Shown: positions 1 to 9,186, numbered from the stretch's first letter. The stretch is 64,000 bases of DNA from Aeromonas encheleia (GCF_900637545.1 NZ_LR134376.1:191501-255500), one strand, 5' to 3'. Program-made: numbers and translations. The notes: a model not told the origin generated them from the sequence alone.

Positions 1-642
1 GGTCTGATCGTGGCCTATCTCAATGTGACCCCGTTTATTACCACCCTGGGTACCATGATCATCGTCTACGGCATCAACTCGCTGTACTTCGATTCCGTGG
101 GTGCCTCGCCGGTAGCCGGCTTCGATCCTCGCTTCTCGAGCTTCGCGCAGGGGTTCATCAAGCTGGGGGGGTTCAAGCTATCCTATCTCACCTTCTACGC
201 CGCCATTGCCAGCGTGTTCGTCTGGGTGCTGTGGAACAAGACCCGCTTCGGCAAGAACATCTTCGCCATCGGTGGCAACCCCGAGGCCGCCAAGGTGTCC
301 GGCGTCAACGTCGCCGTCAACCTGGTGGTGATCTATGCCCTGGCCGGGGTGTTCTACGCCTTCGGTGGCATGCTGGAGGCGGGCCGTATCGGCAGTGCCA
401 CCAACAACCTCGGCTTCATGTATGAGCTCGACGCCATCGCGGCCTGCGTGGTGGGCGGGGTCTCCTTCGCCGGTGGTGTGGGTACAGTGGCCGGTGTCAT
501 CACCGGGGTGCTCATCTTCACCCTGATCAACTACGGTCTGACCTATATCGGTGTCAGCCCCTACTGGCAGTTCATCATCAAGGGCGGCATCATCATACTG
601 GCGGTCGCGCTGGACTCCATGAAGTACGCCAAGAAGAAGTAA
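1..642 (+). CDS. mglC: Galactose/methyl-galactoside ABC transporter permease (C-terminal part)
   Basis: Inner-membrane permease of the Mgl ABC importer, which takes up galactose and methyl-galactosides with MglB (binding protein) and MglA (ATPase). The reading frame is open from the first base, so the gene starts before the window; about 213 residues of a protein usually near 336 are present. Visible features are several hydrophobic spans and the BPD_transp_2-type segment GRIGSATNNLG followed by YELDAIAACVVGG, typical of sugar permeases such as MglC and RbsC. It ends in a lysine-rich tail. A GC-rich hairpin follows the stop, so it is the last gene of its operon. Other sugar permeases of the same family are possible; MglC is favoured by the close match to the E. 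coli protein as remembered. Confidence 0.85.
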   Translation, partial: GLIVAYLNVTPFITTLGTMIIVYGINSLYFDSVGASPVAGFDPRFSSFAQGFIKLGGFKLSYLTFYAAIASVFVWVLWNKTRFGKNIFAIGGNPEAAKVSGVNVAVNLVVIYALAGVFYAFGGMLEAGRIGSATNNLGFMYELDAIAACVVGGVSFAGGVGTVAGVITGVLIFTLINYGLTYIGVSPYWQFIIKGGIIILAVALDSMKYAKKK

Positions 643-650
643 GCATTGGC

Positions 651-683
651 AGAGAGGGCCGGGAGATACCGGCCCTCTCTCTT
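651..683 (+). terminator. Hairpin after mglC
   Basis: Perfect 12-bp stem (651-662 with 669-680) around a 6-base loop, followed only by a short pyrimidine stretch. It may be a weak terminator or a 3'-end stabiliser; the next gene's ribosome binding site lies just after it. Confidence 0.55.
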
Positions 684-699
684 TGGAGGGATCCATTCC

Positions 700-2433
700 A
701 TGCCATTTAAAGTCAAGTTCAACGTCCTCCTGCTGCTCGCCATCCTGGTCACCATCGGCACCGCCTGGCTCAGCGTCAATCACTTCATCAGCGGCTACAT
801 CCGCACCCAGGCCACCCAGAACATCAACGAGCAGATCACCCTGGTCAAAGAGAAGCTGGCGGGGGACATCAATCAGAAGGTGCTGCTGGCGGCCAATCTC
901 AACCTCGGGGTGACCAGCGTCAAGAAGGCCCTGCAGGAGACCGGATTCCACAACATCGTCAAGCTGATCGGTGACATGGCGTTCGATGTGAACGGGGTCA
1001 TCAATGACCCGGCCAGGGTCGAGGCGCTGCGCAAGCTGATCCCCGCCGCCAACAACCAGATCACCGTCAGCCCGCTGCAGCAGCTGGATGGCAAGCCCGT
1101 CATCTCCATCCTGGTGCCCAGGGGCGCCGACTCCGCCTACCTCTATTACCTCGACATGAGCGAGTTCAAGCAGTTGCTGGCCAAGGTGAGCGGCGAAGGG
1201 CGCTACTTCTCGCTGGCCGACAGTCAGGGCAAGGTGCTCTACGACAGCAAGCCGCAAGGGGAGAGTGAGGCCCGCCCCAACCAGCTGGATATCCGGGGCA
1301 GCCAGTGGACGCTGACCGGTTACGTGGATCTCGACTATATCCAGACCATGACCCAGGCGCTCAATGGCAAGATCACCCTGGCCCTGTTCGGGGTCGCGGC
1401 GCTGGTGTTGCTGCTGTCCATGGTGGCGCTCAATCTGGCCTATCGCCCCATCCTCTCCCTGCGCGACCTGGTGCTGGAGCTGTCGCAAGGCAATGGTGAC
1501 CTGACCCGCCGCCTGACGGTGACCGGCAAGGACGACCTCAGCCAGATCTCGGCCGGTATCAACCGCTTCATCGAGCGTCTGCAGGAGATGATGGGGGAGG
1601 TGAGGGAGGCCAGCGGCCAGCTCAATGACGGCATCGCCGGCCTGGCCAGACAGACCGGCTCGGCTCAAGGGTTGCTGGCCGAGCATGTGCGCGAGACGGA
1701 GCAGGTCGTCACCGCCATCAACGAGATGAGCCGCACCGCAGTGTCGGTATCCGAGAGTGCGGCCAGCACGGCCCAGTTGACCGGCCAGAGCCAGCAGCTG
1801 GCGAGCCAGTCGCGCCTGGTGGTCGATCAGGCCATGGCCAGCGTGACCGCGCTGGTGGCTGAGGTGGAGAGCACGGCCCGGTCCATCGCCGCCATGCAGC
1901 AGGATGTGCAGCAGATAGGATCCATTCTCGGGGTCATCGGCAGCATCGCCGAGCAGACCAACCTGCTGGCGCTCAACGCGGCCATCGAGGCCGCCCGGGC
2001 CGGCGAGCAGGGCCGCGGTTTTGCCGTAGTGGCCGATGAGGTGCGCTCCCTGGCGGGGCGTACCCAGCAGAGCACTGCCGAGATCCAGACCATGCTGAGC
2101 AGGCTGCAGCGGGGCACCCAAACCGTGGTGGAGGCCATGGGCAATACCCGGCAGAGCTGCCAGGATGCGGCCGAGAACACGAACAGGGTGAATGCGTCAC
2201 TGGATCTGATGGCGGGAGAGGTGGTGGAGATCAACGATCTCATCAGCCACATCGCCACCGCTGCCGAGCAGCAGAGCGCCGTCGCCGAAGAGATCAACCG
2301 CAACATCAGCGCCATCGCTGAGGTGATCACCCAGCTCAAGACCAATGGTGAGCAGACGGTGGGCAGCTCGGTGTCCATGCGGCACACCTATGACAGGTTG
2401 AATGACATCGTAGGGAGTTTCAGGCTGGAGTAG
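700..2433 (+). CDS. Methyl-accepting chemotaxis protein
   Basis: Transmembrane chemoreceptor of 577 residues that signals to the CheA/CheW array. The order is membrane span 1 (about residues 8-26), a periplasmic sensor domain of roughly 195 residues, span 2 (about 225-247), a HAMP linker, and a cytoplasmic coiled-coil signalling domain. The conserved tip begins near residue 417 with [20 protein letters not shown]. The ATG at 700 is chosen because GGAGGG lies 9 bases before it; a TTG at 646 in the same frame falls inside the upstream hairpin. The sensor domain looks Cache-like, but I cannot assign a ligand. Its position after mglC hints at a sugar-related stimulus, which is only inference. Confidence 0.9.
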   Translation: MPFKVKFNVLLLLAILVTIGTAWLSVNHFISGYIRTQATQNINEQITLVKEKLAGDINQKVLLAANLNLGVTSVKKALQETGFHNIVKLIGDMAFDVNGVINDPARVEALRKLIPAANNQITVSPLQQLDGKPVISILVPRGADSAYLYYLDMSEFKQLLAKVSGEGRYFSLADSQGKVLYDSKPQGESEARPNQLDIRGSQWTLTGYVDLDYIQTMTQALNGKITLALFGVAALVLLLSMVALNLAYRPILSLRDLVLELSQGNGDLTRRLTVTGKDDLSQISAGINRFIERLQEMMGEVREASGQLNDGIAGLARQTGSAQGLLAEHVRETEQVVTAINEMSRTAVSVSESAASTAQLTGQSQQLASQSRLVVDQAMASVTALVAEVESTARSIAAMQQDVQQIGSILGVIGSIAEQTNLLALNAAIEAARAGEQGRGFAVVADEVRSLAGRTQQSTAEIQTMLSRLQRGTQTVVEAMGNTRQSCQDAAENTNRVNASLDLMAGEVVEINDLISHIATAAEQQSAVAEEINRNISAIAEVITQLKTNGEQTVGSSVSMRHTYDRLNDIVGSFRLE

Positions 2434-2450
2434 TAGCCGGTGGCCGAGGC

Positions 2451-2737
2451 AAAAAATGGCCAAAAAGATGGGGGCGACTCGCGTCGCCCCCGGTAGTCTT
2501 ATCGCTCAGATCCTTGAACGAAGTTGCTCCCTGCAATCCCTGACTGTTTACCTCTTCCTTTAGGTTTCCCCTTCCCAATCCTTTGGGGTGTCCTTTAGCC
2601 ATCTTGGCCTGACGAGTCATCCATTCCCGTCGCACTTTCTCCGTCCTGGGAGGTGTCCTTTACCACATCCTGTGGTGAGTCCATTTGCCTAACCCTGGCA
2701 GCCTGTCTTCCTGACCGACTTCTACTGCGTCCGTGCA
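2451..2737 (-). ncRNA. csrB: CsrB/CsrC-family CsrA-sequestering small RNA
   Basis: Read on the minus strand, this stretch carries about 17 GGA triplets in roughly 290 bases. Many sit in short hairpin loops of the form AGGA, CAGGA or AAGGA, which is the signature of RNAs that titrate the carbon-storage regulator CsrA. Two stretches resemble E. coli CsrB as remembered: AAAGGACACCTCC followed by a GGA/GGAGAA hairpin, and CAGGGAGCAAC near the 3' end. The RNA ends in a 9-bp GC stem (2470-2491) followed by two U-rich runs (2462-2466 and 2451-2456), an intrinsic terminator. A sigma70-type promoter lies just upstream. No credible protein is encoded here. The exact 5' end is inferred from the promoter. 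It could equally be called csrC. Confidence 0.85.
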
Positions 2738-2743
2738 GGAGTA

Positions 2744-2771
2744 ACTATAAGGATTTCATGGCGGACGACAA
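2744..2771 (-). promoter_or_regulatory. Predicted csrB promoter
   Basis: On the minus strand, TTGTCG (2766-2771) and TATAGT (2744-2749) are separated by 16 bases, placing the start near 2737. A near-palindrome, TGAAAAACGTTTTTACA on the plus strand (2780-2796), lies just upstream of the -35. It could be the site of a UvrY/GacA-type response regulator, which normally drives csrB genes; that assignment is inference. Confidence 0.6.
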
Positions 2772-2839
2772 CGGCATGCTGAAAAACGTTTTTACACAAC
2801 TCGTTTCTCAGGAAACCGTAATGCAACTTTATTGTTATA

Positions 2840-2852
2840 AATCATCGCATTG
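2840..2852 (-). promoter_or_regulatory. Possible IHF site upstream of csrB
   Basis: AATCATCGCATTG matches the IHF consensus WATCAANNNNTTR with one mismatch and lies in an AT-rich patch about 100 bases upstream of the predicted csrB start. A single weak-consensus match cannot be taken as proof. Confidence 0.3.
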
Positions 2853-3289
2853 AAATTTATGTGTGCAGGTTTTTTGATCCTATCTTCCGACTATGGCGGG
2901 AATTTTATGGGCGTTTCACTTACGCCAGCTATGGCGAATGTCTCACGCTTCGTTTAACTGAGGTTCAGAAAAGTCACAGAGACCAGAGCCGTTCGCAGAT
3001 GCCGGGCGCTCGCCACGCAAGATCGGCAGGCATGAATGGTCCTGCCACATCGACTTGGCGGCCGGCGTCGCGAGCCCGGAGCGGATGAATGTTCGCAAGG
3101 CTGCCTGTCTAGCTCCATGGGGCGTGAGGGAGAGATAAAGGGAGCAAGGGTCAGGCGCCGGCTATCGACGTCTCATCAATGAGCCTGCGGGTGGAGGAAG
3201 CGAGGTACATATAGTAGAGGGGTGGACCGCCTGGTGATGGTGCCTGCCGGCCTAGCCAAGAGGAGGAGGCCTCCCCTTGGGCTTCGGCT
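2853..3289. other. Intergenic region without recognisable gene
   Basis: No open frame here has a plausible ribosome binding site, and no tRNA or repeat was recognised. The part next to csrB probably holds its upstream control sites. Near 3262-3275 there is a GGAGGCCTCC palindrome that may serve the 3' end of the minus-strand gene that follows. The rest is unexplained. Confidence 0.4.
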
Positions 3290-3460
3290 TCAGTCGTACT
3301 GCTCGCCGCCATACTGCTGGCACAGATACTCGGGGACCAGCATCTGGGGTGCCTGGTCGACGTGGCACACCACCTCGGGCACGGCGGGAGCCCCCTCGGC
3401 GCTGACCAATGCCGGGCTCATGGACAGAGCCAGGGCGATGAGCAGCAATTTGATCTTCAT
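3290..3460 (-). CDS. Small secreted protein of unknown function
   Basis: A 56-residue protein starting at ATG 3460, preceded by the ribosome binding site AGGAGATATCC. It opens with a clear Sec signal peptide (MKIKLLLIALALSMSPALVSA, with likely cleavage after VSA). That leaves a mature peptide of about 35 residues rich in acidic and aromatic residues, with two cysteines about 16 residues apart that could form a disulfide in the periplasm. A longer reading from further upstream lacks a ribosome site and is not used. It stands alone between csrB and the arc operon, transcribed away from arcA. I do not recognise a family. Confidence 0.6.
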   Translation of the reverse strand: MKIKLLLIALALSMSPALVSAEGAPAVPEVVCHVDQAPQMLVPEYLCQQYGGEQYD

Positions 3461-4207
3461 GGATATCTCCTTGGTGACAGGATTCGGTGTGATCCGGATC
3501 ACTTTTTGAGTTAAGTCGAGTCGTCTTGCGACGCAAGGCGCCCGGATAAATTCAACTAATGAAAAAAGATTAAAACCGGGAGGAGGTGACAACGCGGCGG
3601 GAGGCGTGACCAAGATGCGCTAGGAATGCATATCCATATAAAAGAGATAGCCTCATCGCTGTCATCCGAGGCCTATCCCAGGCGGGCTGGCGTCAATGCC
3701 ATGATCTGGGACAAGAGATGGATTATTCAGCCAGGATTGTGATTGTGACTATTTATGTGGCCATTCTCCCCCACACCAGCGCGGAGAAATTCACTCTACT
3801 GCATATTAAATTCAATTTAAACTTGATGTTTTTATATCTTATTAATTTTAAACACTATTTAAGTTTTGCATTATCCCTTTGTAGATAGGGTAAATGAATG
3901 GAATTGGTCATTTTTTGAAATAAAACCATGGGTTTTTGATTATTAATGCGTCTATAGGAAATGGCTAAATGTCATTTATGTAAGCCCTATCAAAAATTAA
4001 GTCATGAATTTATTCAGTTGAAGTTGAATGTGATCAATGTCTGGTTTTAGCGTCATATGCAGGTCTAACCTCGGTCTCGAAAGGCAAGGGCAGGATAGAA
4101 CACAAGCTGAGTACCCTACATAAAGAATATCCCGCCTTAGCCACGAGCATGAATAGAAGGAATCTATTCAATCACTCGCAGGGACCACTGCTAGACGGAA
4201 TATAATC
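3461..4207. other. Long AT-rich control region upstream of arcA
   Basis: About 750 bases without a supported gene. The stretch from roughly 3760 to 4060 is much more AT-rich than the coding DNA around it and fits a promoter and nucleoid-protein binding region for the arginine deiminase operon. It contains an FNR-like site, described separately, and an inverted repeat at 4148-4170 (TGAATAGA ... TCTATTCA) that would form a hairpin in the arcA leader. Confidence 0.6.
4024..4037 (+). promoter_or_regulatory. FNR-type box upstream of arcA
   Basis: TTGAATGTGATCAA matches the FNR/Anr consensus TTGATN4ATCAA with one change. If centred at -41.5, transcription would start near 4072, about 135 bases before arcA. 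Anaerobic activation of arc operons by FNR-family proteins is well established, so the site makes biological sense. A TGAAT/ATTCA motif at 4005-4016 resembles an ArgR half-box pair, but its spacer is 2 bases short. Confidence 0.6.
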
Positions 4208-5428
4208 ATGAGCAAATTTTATGTAGGTTCTGAAGTTGGCCAATTGCGCCGTGTCATGTTGCACCGCCCCAACCTCAGCCTGAAGCGTCTGACGCCTTCC
4301 AACTGCCAGGACCTGCTGTTCGATGACGTCTTGTCGGTTGAACGCGCCGGTCAGGAGCACGACAAATTCGCTCAAGTGCTGCGCGATCAGAATGTCGAAG
4401 TCTTCCTGCTGACCAACCTGCTGGCCGAAACCCTGGATGTGCCGGAAGCCAAAGCCTGGCTGCTGCAACATCAGGTCTCCGATTACCGCCTCGGCACCGC
4501 ACTGGCCAACGACGTGCGCTGCTTCCTTGCCGACATGCCACACCGCGAGCTGGCCCGCATCCTCTCTGGCGGCCTGACCTACTCCGAGATGCCGTTCAGC
4601 GGCGTCAACATGGTAGTGGGCATGCACGCCCCGACCGATTTCATCATAGAGCCGCTGCCCAACCACCTCTTCACCCGTGACACCTCCTGCTGGGTTTACG
4701 GTGGCGTCTCCATCAACCCCATGGCCAAGGCCGCCCGTCGCCGTGAGACCAACCATGTGAAGGCCATCTACCGCTGGCACCCGCAGTTTGCCGGTCAAGA
4801 CTTCATCAAGTACTTCGGTGACGAGGATCGTGACTACGACAACTCCACCATCGAAGGGGGCGACGTTTTGGTCATCGGCCGCGGCGCCGTGCTCATCGGC
4901 ATGTCCGAGCGCACCACGCCGCAAGGGGTCGAGCACCTGGCACGCAGCCTGTTCAAACACGGCCAGGCCAAGCAAGTCATCGCCATGCAACTGCCGAAAC
5001 ACCGCAGTTGCATGCACCTCGACACCGTCATGACCCACATGGACATAGACACCTTCTCCGTCTATCCGGAAGTCATCCGCAAGGATGTGAACTGCTGGAG
5101 CCTGACCCCGGGCGGTGCCACCGGCATGAACATCAAGGAAGAGGGTTACTTCGTGACCGCCATCGAGAAGGCGCTGGGTGTGGATCAGCTCAAGCTCATC
5201 ACCACCGGCGGCGACAGCTTCGAGGCCGAGCGCGAGCAGTGGAACGACGCCAACAACGTGCTGACCGTGCGTCCCGGCGTGGTCGTGGGCTACGAGCGCA
5301 ACACCTACACCAACGAGAAGTACGACAAGGCCGGCATCACAGTGCTGTCCATCCCAGGTGAAGAACTGGGCCGTGGCCGCGGCGGCGCCCGCTGCATGAG
5401 CTGCCCGATGGAACGTGACGGCATCTAA
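4208..5428 (+). CDS. arcA: Arginine deiminase
   Basis: Cytoplasmic enzyme that hydrolyses L-arginine to citrulline and ammonia, the first step of the arginine deiminase pathway, giving ATP and acid resistance without oxygen. It has 406 residues, close to the family norm. Recognisable active-site elements are FTRDTS (aspartate near residue 160), the ExxD/H segment around HRSCMHLDT, and the C-terminal GGARCMSCP, where Cys396 is the expected nucleophile. The ATG at 4208 is preceded by ACGGA. It is the first gene of arcA-arcC-argF, with 62 bases to arcC, and lies downstream of an FNR-like site. Confidence 0.97.
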   Translation: MSKFYVGSEVGQLRRVMLHRPNLSLKRLTPSNCQDLLFDDVLSVERAGQEHDKFAQVLRDQNVEVFLLTNLLAETLDVPEAKAWLLQHQVSDYRLGTALANDVRCFLADMPHRELARILSGGLTYSEMPFSGVNMVVGMHAPTDFIIEPLPNHLFTRDTSCWVYGGVSINPMAKAARRRETNHVKAIYRWHPQFAGQDFIKYFGDEDRDYDNSTIEGGDVLVIGRGAVLIGMSERTTPQGVEHLARSLFKHGQAKQVIAMQLPKHRSCMHLDTVMTHMDIDTFSVYPEVIRKDVNCWSLTPGGATGMNIKEEGYFVTAIEKALGVDQLKLITTGGDSFEAEREQWNDANNVLTVRPGVVVGYERNTYTNEKYDKAGITVLSIPGEELGRGRGGARCMSCPMERDGI

Positions 5429-5490
5429 CAAGACGGCGTGGCGCCGGCAGAGGCTGGCGCCACACAGACCCCGAATCGAGATCAACCACT

Positions 5491-6417
5491 ATGAAAAAAC
5501 CAACTGTCGTCGTCGCCCTGGGGGGCAATGCCCTGCTCCGTCGCGGTGAGCCGCTTGAAGCGGATATCCAGCGCAAGAACATCGCCACCGCCGCCAAGAC
5601 CATCGCCCAGATCGCCCAGGAATACAACGTGGTGCTGGTGCACGGCAACGGCCCGCAGGTCGGTCTGCTGGCCCTGCAAAACAGCGCCTATACCAAGGTG
5701 TCCCCCTATCCGCTGGATGTGCTGGGCGCCGAGACCCAGGGCATGATCGGCTACATGCTGATCCAGGAGCTGAAGAACCTGATGCCGAGCAGCAACGTCA
5801 CCGCGCTGCTGACCCAGGTGCAGGTCGACCCCAAGGATCCTGCCTTCGCCAATCCGACCAAGTTCATCGGTCCCGTCTATGAAGAGGCCGAAGCCCGCGC
5901 CCTGGCCGAAGAGAAGCAGTGGAGCGTCAAGGCCGACGGCAAGTTCTTCCGCCGCGTGGTGCCGTCCCCGCTGCCCCAGCGCATCGTCGAAGGCGATGCC
6001 ATCGAGACCCTGATTGCCCAGGGACACCTCATCATCTGTACCGGTGGTGGTGGCATTCCGGTGACCTGGGATGGCCTGCGTCTGACCGGCATCGAAGCCG
6101 TCATCGACAAGGACATGTCTGCCGCCTACCTGGCCAAGCAGATCAAGGCCGACGCCCTGCTGATCCTGACCGACGCCGATGCCGTCTACCTGGATTGGGG
6201 CAAGCCGACCCAGCACCCGCTGCGGGTCACCAGCCCGGCCGAGCTGGCTGGCGTCCAGTTCGATGCAGGCTCCATGGGGCCGAAGATCGAGGCGTCCTGT
6301 GAATTTGTCAAAGCGACCGGCGGCATGGTCGGGATCGGCTCCCTGGAAGATGGTCTGGCCATCCTCAGGGGCGAGGCTGGCACCAATATCGTCGCCACCC
6401 ATACCGTGAATGCCTGA
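5491..6417 (+). CDS. arcC: Carbamate kinase
   Basis: Third enzyme of the arginine deiminase pathway: carbamoyl phosphate plus ADP gives ATP, ammonia and CO2. The 308-residue protein has the amino-acid-kinase fold. The N-terminal glycine loop is VVALGGNALL, followed by VLVHGNGPQVGLL, then CTGGGGIPV and the C-terminal GSMGPKIEA segment, all typical of carbamate kinases. It sits 62 bases after arcA and about 80 before the ornithine carbamoyltransferase gene, in the same direction, consistent with one transcript. Length and motifs leave little doubt. Confidence 0.96.
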   Translation: MKKPTVVVALGGNALLRRGEPLEADIQRKNIATAAKTIAQIAQEYNVVLVHGNGPQVGLLALQNSAYTKVSPYPLDVLGAETQGMIGYMLIQELKNLMPSSNVTALLTQVQVDPKDPAFANPTKFIGPVYEEAEARALAEEKQWSVKADGKFFRRVVPSPLPQRIVEGDAIETLIAQGHLIICTGGGGIPVTWDGLRLTGIEAVIDKDMSAAYLAKQIKADALLILTDADAVYLDWGKPTQHPLRVTSPAELAGVQFDAGSMGPKIEASCEFVKATGGMVGIGSLEDGLAILRGEAGTNIVATHTVNA

Positions 6418-6499
6418 GTAACCGAGCAACTTTGTACTGTGTATGCGTAGTCAATAACACTGCCCAAATTGGTCTGAACAAATATAGAGAGAACTCATC

Positions 6500-7504
6500 A
6501 TGGCTTTTAATCTGCGTAACCGTAACTTCCTGAAACTGCTGGACTTCACCCCGCGCGAAATCCAATACATGATCGACCTGGCCATCGACCTGAAGAAGGC
6601 CAAATACGGTGGCTATGAGCGCAAGCATCTGGGCGGCAAGAACATTGCCCTGATCTTCGAGAAGACCTCCACCCGCACCCGTTGTGCCTTCGAAGTCGCG
6701 GCCTTCGACCAGGGCGCCCAGGTCTCCTACCTCGGCCCAAGCGGTTCCCAGATTGGCCACAAGGAGTCCATGAAGGACACCGCCCGTGTGCTGGGCCGCA
6801 TGTATGACGGCATCGAATACCGTGGCTATGGCCAGGAGATAGTGGAAGAGCTGGGTGCCTATGCCGGTGTGCCGGTCTGGAACGGCCTGACCAACGAATT
6901 CCACCCGACCCAGATCCTGGCCGACTTCATGACCATGCTGGAGCACGGCAAGGGCAAGCGCCTGGACCAGATCAAGTTCGCCTACCTGGGTGATGCCCGC
7001 AACAACATGGGCAACTCCCTGATGGTCGGTGCCGCCAAGATGGGCATGGACATTCGCCTGGTTGCTCCCAAGGCCTTCTGGCCGGAAGAAGAGCTGGTTG
7101 CCAAGTGCCGCCAGATCGCCGAAGAGACCGGTGCGCGCATTCACCTGACCGAAGACGTGAAAGAGGGTGTGCTGGGTACCGACTTCCTCTACACCGATGT
7201 CTGGGTTTCCATGGGTGAAGCGAAAGAAGCCTGGGATCAACGGGTGAAACTGATGACTCCCTATCAGATCAACATGGACGTCATCAACGCCACCAAGAAC
7301 CCGGATGTGAAGTTCATGCACTGCCTGCCGGCGTTCCACAACGATGAGACCACCATGGGCAAGGAAGTGGCCGACAAATATGGCATGAAGGGTCTGGAAG
7401 TGACCGAGGACGTGTTCGAATCCGAGCACAGCATAGTATTCGACGAGGCCGAAAACCGGATGCACACCATCAAGGCAGTGATGGTTGCTACGCTGGGCGA
7501 CTAA
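6500..7504 (+). CDS. arcB: Ornithine carbamoyltransferase (probably catabolic)
   Basis: Interconverts citrulline plus phosphate with ornithine plus carbamoyl phosphate. In this operon the likely direction is phosphorolysis of citrulline, supplying carbamate kinase. It has 334 residues. The carbamoyl-phosphate loop STRTR is at residues 57-61, followed by [12 protein letters not shown]. The HPTQ segment is present in [10 protein letters not shown], and HCLPAFH begins near residue 274 and supplies the catalytic cysteine of the OTCase family. Start ATG 6500 follows GAGAG. The sequence alone does not separate catabolic ArcB from anabolic ArgF, so the symbol argF would also be acceptable; operon context favours arcB. 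Confidence 0.93.
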   Translation: MAFNLRNRNFLKLLDFTPREIQYMIDLAIDLKKAKYGGYERKHLGGKNIALIFEKTSTRTRCAFEVAAFDQGAQVSYLGPSGSQIGHKESMKDTARVLGRMYDGIEYRGYGQEIVEELGAYAGVPVWNGLTNEFHPTQILADFMTMLEHGKGKRLDQIKFAYLGDARNNMGNSLMVGAAKMGMDIRLVAPKAFWPEEELVAKCRQIAEETGARIHLTEDVKEGVLGTDFLYTDVWVSMGEAKEAWDQRVKLMTPYQINMDVINATKNPDVKFMHCLPAFHNDETTMGKEVADKYGMKGLEVTEDVFESEHSIVFDEAENRMHTIKAVMVATLGD

Positions 7505-7519
7505 GGTCGCAGTAGTGGT

Positions 7520-7543
7520 GCCGGGGGGTAACCCCCGGCTTTT
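7520..7543 (+). terminator. Hairpin with U-run between arcB and the carrier gene
   Basis: An 8-bp GC stem (7520-7527 with 7532-7539), a 4-base loop and TTTT. It is placed to terminate or attenuate the arcA-arcC-arcB transcript, so the downstream carrier may be made at a lower level or from its own promoter. Confidence 0.75.
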
Positions 7544-7621
7544 CGACCATGTGACGGCGGCATAATACCTCGAACCCTACGACCCGCAGCTTGCATGGAT
7601 ACCGCAGAAGGAAGCTGGACC

Positions 7622-9028
7622 ATGACTAAATTCAAGTTCCCATCAGCCTACACGATATTGTTTGTGCTGATCGCCCTGGTGGCCGCCCTGAGCTGGGTAG
7701 TGCCGGCCGGCAAATACGACATGATAATGAACGACGCCCTCGGCAAGGAAGTGCCGGTGGCGGGGACCTACAAGCTGGTGGATGGCAATCCCCAGGGGAT
7801 AGTCGACGTGCTGCTGGCACCCATTGATGGTCTCTACAACCACGACACCTATGAGGCAGGCGCCATCGACGTCTCCCTCTTCATCCTGATCATCGGTGGC
7901 TTCCTTGGCATAGTGACCAAGACCGGCGCCATCGATGCCGGTATCGAGCGCGTCACCGATCGGCTGCGTGGCCGCGAGGAGTGGATGATCCCGATCCTGA
8001 TGGCGCTGTTCGCCGCAGGGGGCACCATCTATGGCATGGCCGAAGAGTCGCTGCCGTTCTACACCCTGCTGGTGCCGGTGATGATGGCCGCCCGCTTCGA
8101 CCCCGTGGTCGCCGCCGCGACCGTGCTGCTCGGCGCCGGTATCGGTACTCTGGGCTCCACCATCAACCCGTTCGCTACCGTGATCGCCGCCAACGCCGCC
8201 GGCATCTCCTTCACCGACGGTATCTGGCTGCGGGTCGCCATGCTGGTGGCCGGCTGGCTGCTGTGCGTGGCTTATGTGATGCGTTACGCCAAGATGGTGC
8301 GCAACGACCCCAGCAAATCTCTGGTGGCCGACAAGTGGGAAGAGAACCGTGCCCACTTCCTCGGCAACAAGAGCGATGAGATGCTGGAGTTCACCCTGAC
8401 CCGTAAAATCGTGCTCGGCATCTTCGTCGCCGCCTTCGCCGTGATGATCTACGGTGTGGCCGTGCTCGGCTGGTGGATGGCGCAGATCTCCGGCGTCTTC
8501 CTGGCCGCGGCCATCATAGTCGGCGTCATCTCCCGCATGAGCGAGGAGGAGCTGACCACCAACTTCATCGACGGTGCCCGTGACCTGCTCGGCGTGGCCC
8601 TGATCATCGGTATCGCCCGCGGTATCGTGGTGGTGATGGACAACGGCATGATCACCCACACCATCTTGCACAGCGCAGAAGGGATAGTGACCGGCCTCTC
8701 CACAGTGGTGTTCATCAACGTGATGTTCGTGCTGGAAGTGGTGCTCTCCTTCCTGGTGCCGTCCTCCTCCGGCCTTGCGGTGCTGACCATGCCGATCATG
8801 GCGCCCCTTGCCGACTTCGCCAACGTGGGTCGCGAACTGGTGGTCACCGCCTACCAGTCTGCCTCCGGCCTGGTGAACCTGGTGACCCCGACCTCCGCCG
8901 TGGTCATGGGTGGCCTGGCCATCGCCAAGGTACCCTATGTCCGCTGGTTGAAGTGGGTCGCCCCGCTGCTGGGTATCCTGACCCTGCTGATCGTGGTCTG
9001 CCTGAGTCTGGGAGCCATGCTCTCCTGA
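7622..9028 (+). CDS. YfcC-type carrier, probable arginine/ornithine antiporter
   Basis: Inner-membrane transporter of 468 residues with about 12 hydrophobic spans, of the YfcC / C4-dicarboxylate anaerobic carrier superfamily. It begins MTKFKFPSAYTILFVLIALVAA; the ATG at 7622 is preceded by GAAGGAAG. Repeated motifs such as GGTIYGMAEE, LGSTINPFATVIAANAAG and VPSSSGLAVLTMPI are characteristic of the family. Last in the deiminase cluster, it occupies the place held by arcD in other bacteria, and exchange of arginine for ornithine is the expected role from position. It is not the APC-type ArcD of Pseudomonas, so the function is inferred from context and family. A strong terminator follows. Confidence 0.85.
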   Translation: MTKFKFPSAYTILFVLIALVAALSWVVPAGKYDMIMNDALGKEVPVAGTYKLVDGNPQGIVDVLLAPIDGLYNHDTYEAGAIDVSLFILIIGGFLGIVTKTGAIDAGIERVTDRLRGREEWMIPILMALFAAGGTIYGMAEESLPFYTLLVPVMMAARFDPVVAAATVLLGAGIGTLGSTINPFATVIAANAAGISFTDGIWLRVAMLVAGWLLCVAYVMRYAKMVRNDPSKSLVADKWEENRAHFLGNKSDEMLEFTLTRKIVLGIFVAAFAVMIYGVAVLGWWMAQISGVFLAAAIIVGVISRMSEEELTTNFIDGARDLLGVALIIGIARGIVVVMDNGMITHTILHSAEGIVTGLSTVVFINVMFVLEVVLSFLVPSSSGLAVLTMPIMAPLADFANVGRELVVTAYQSASGLVNLVTPTSAVVMGGLAIAKVPYVRWLKWVAPLLGILTLLIVVCLSLGAMLS

Positions 9029-9060
9029 GTGAAGTAGCACGAGAAGACGAGTCGAATGAA

Positions 9061-9088
9061 ACGGGAGCCTGCGGGCTCCCGTTTTTTA
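9061..9088 (+). terminator. Intrinsic terminator after the arc cluster
   Basis: Nine-bp stem (9061-9069 with 9074-9082), TGCG loop, then a run of six T. Confidence 0.9.
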
Positions 9089-9186
9089 TGGTGAGGGCAG
9101 TCAGAGCGTGGCCGCCGCGCTTGGTGGTCGGAGCGGTACTCGCCCTGAGGCAGAGGTGAAACAGCGTGGGCAAGCAAGACAGACAG

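Noticed and set aside
178..2121. Long open frame (647 codons) on the minus strand opposite mglC and the chemoreceptor gene
   Set aside because: Low-complexity His/Gly/Gln/Asp-rich translation, typical of antisense frames in GC-rich coding DNA; the plus-strand genes are well supported.
2653..2853. 66-codon plus-strand frame over the csrB region
   Set aside because: No ribosome binding site or family likeness, and it lies antisense to the CsrB-like RNA and its promoter.
3222..3509. 95-codon plus-strand frame opposite the small secreted protein
   Set aside because: It lacks a ribosome site, whereas the minus-strand gene has both a signal peptide and a good ribosome site.
4005..4016. TGAAT/ATTCA motif as an ArgR operator for arcA
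   Set aside because: The spacer is 2 bases rather than the 4 of the ARG box consensus, and no second adjacent box is visible; kept only as a remark.
4148..4170. Inverted repeat in the arcA leader as a terminator
   Set aside because: AT-rich stem without a U-run; more likely incidental or a leader structure.
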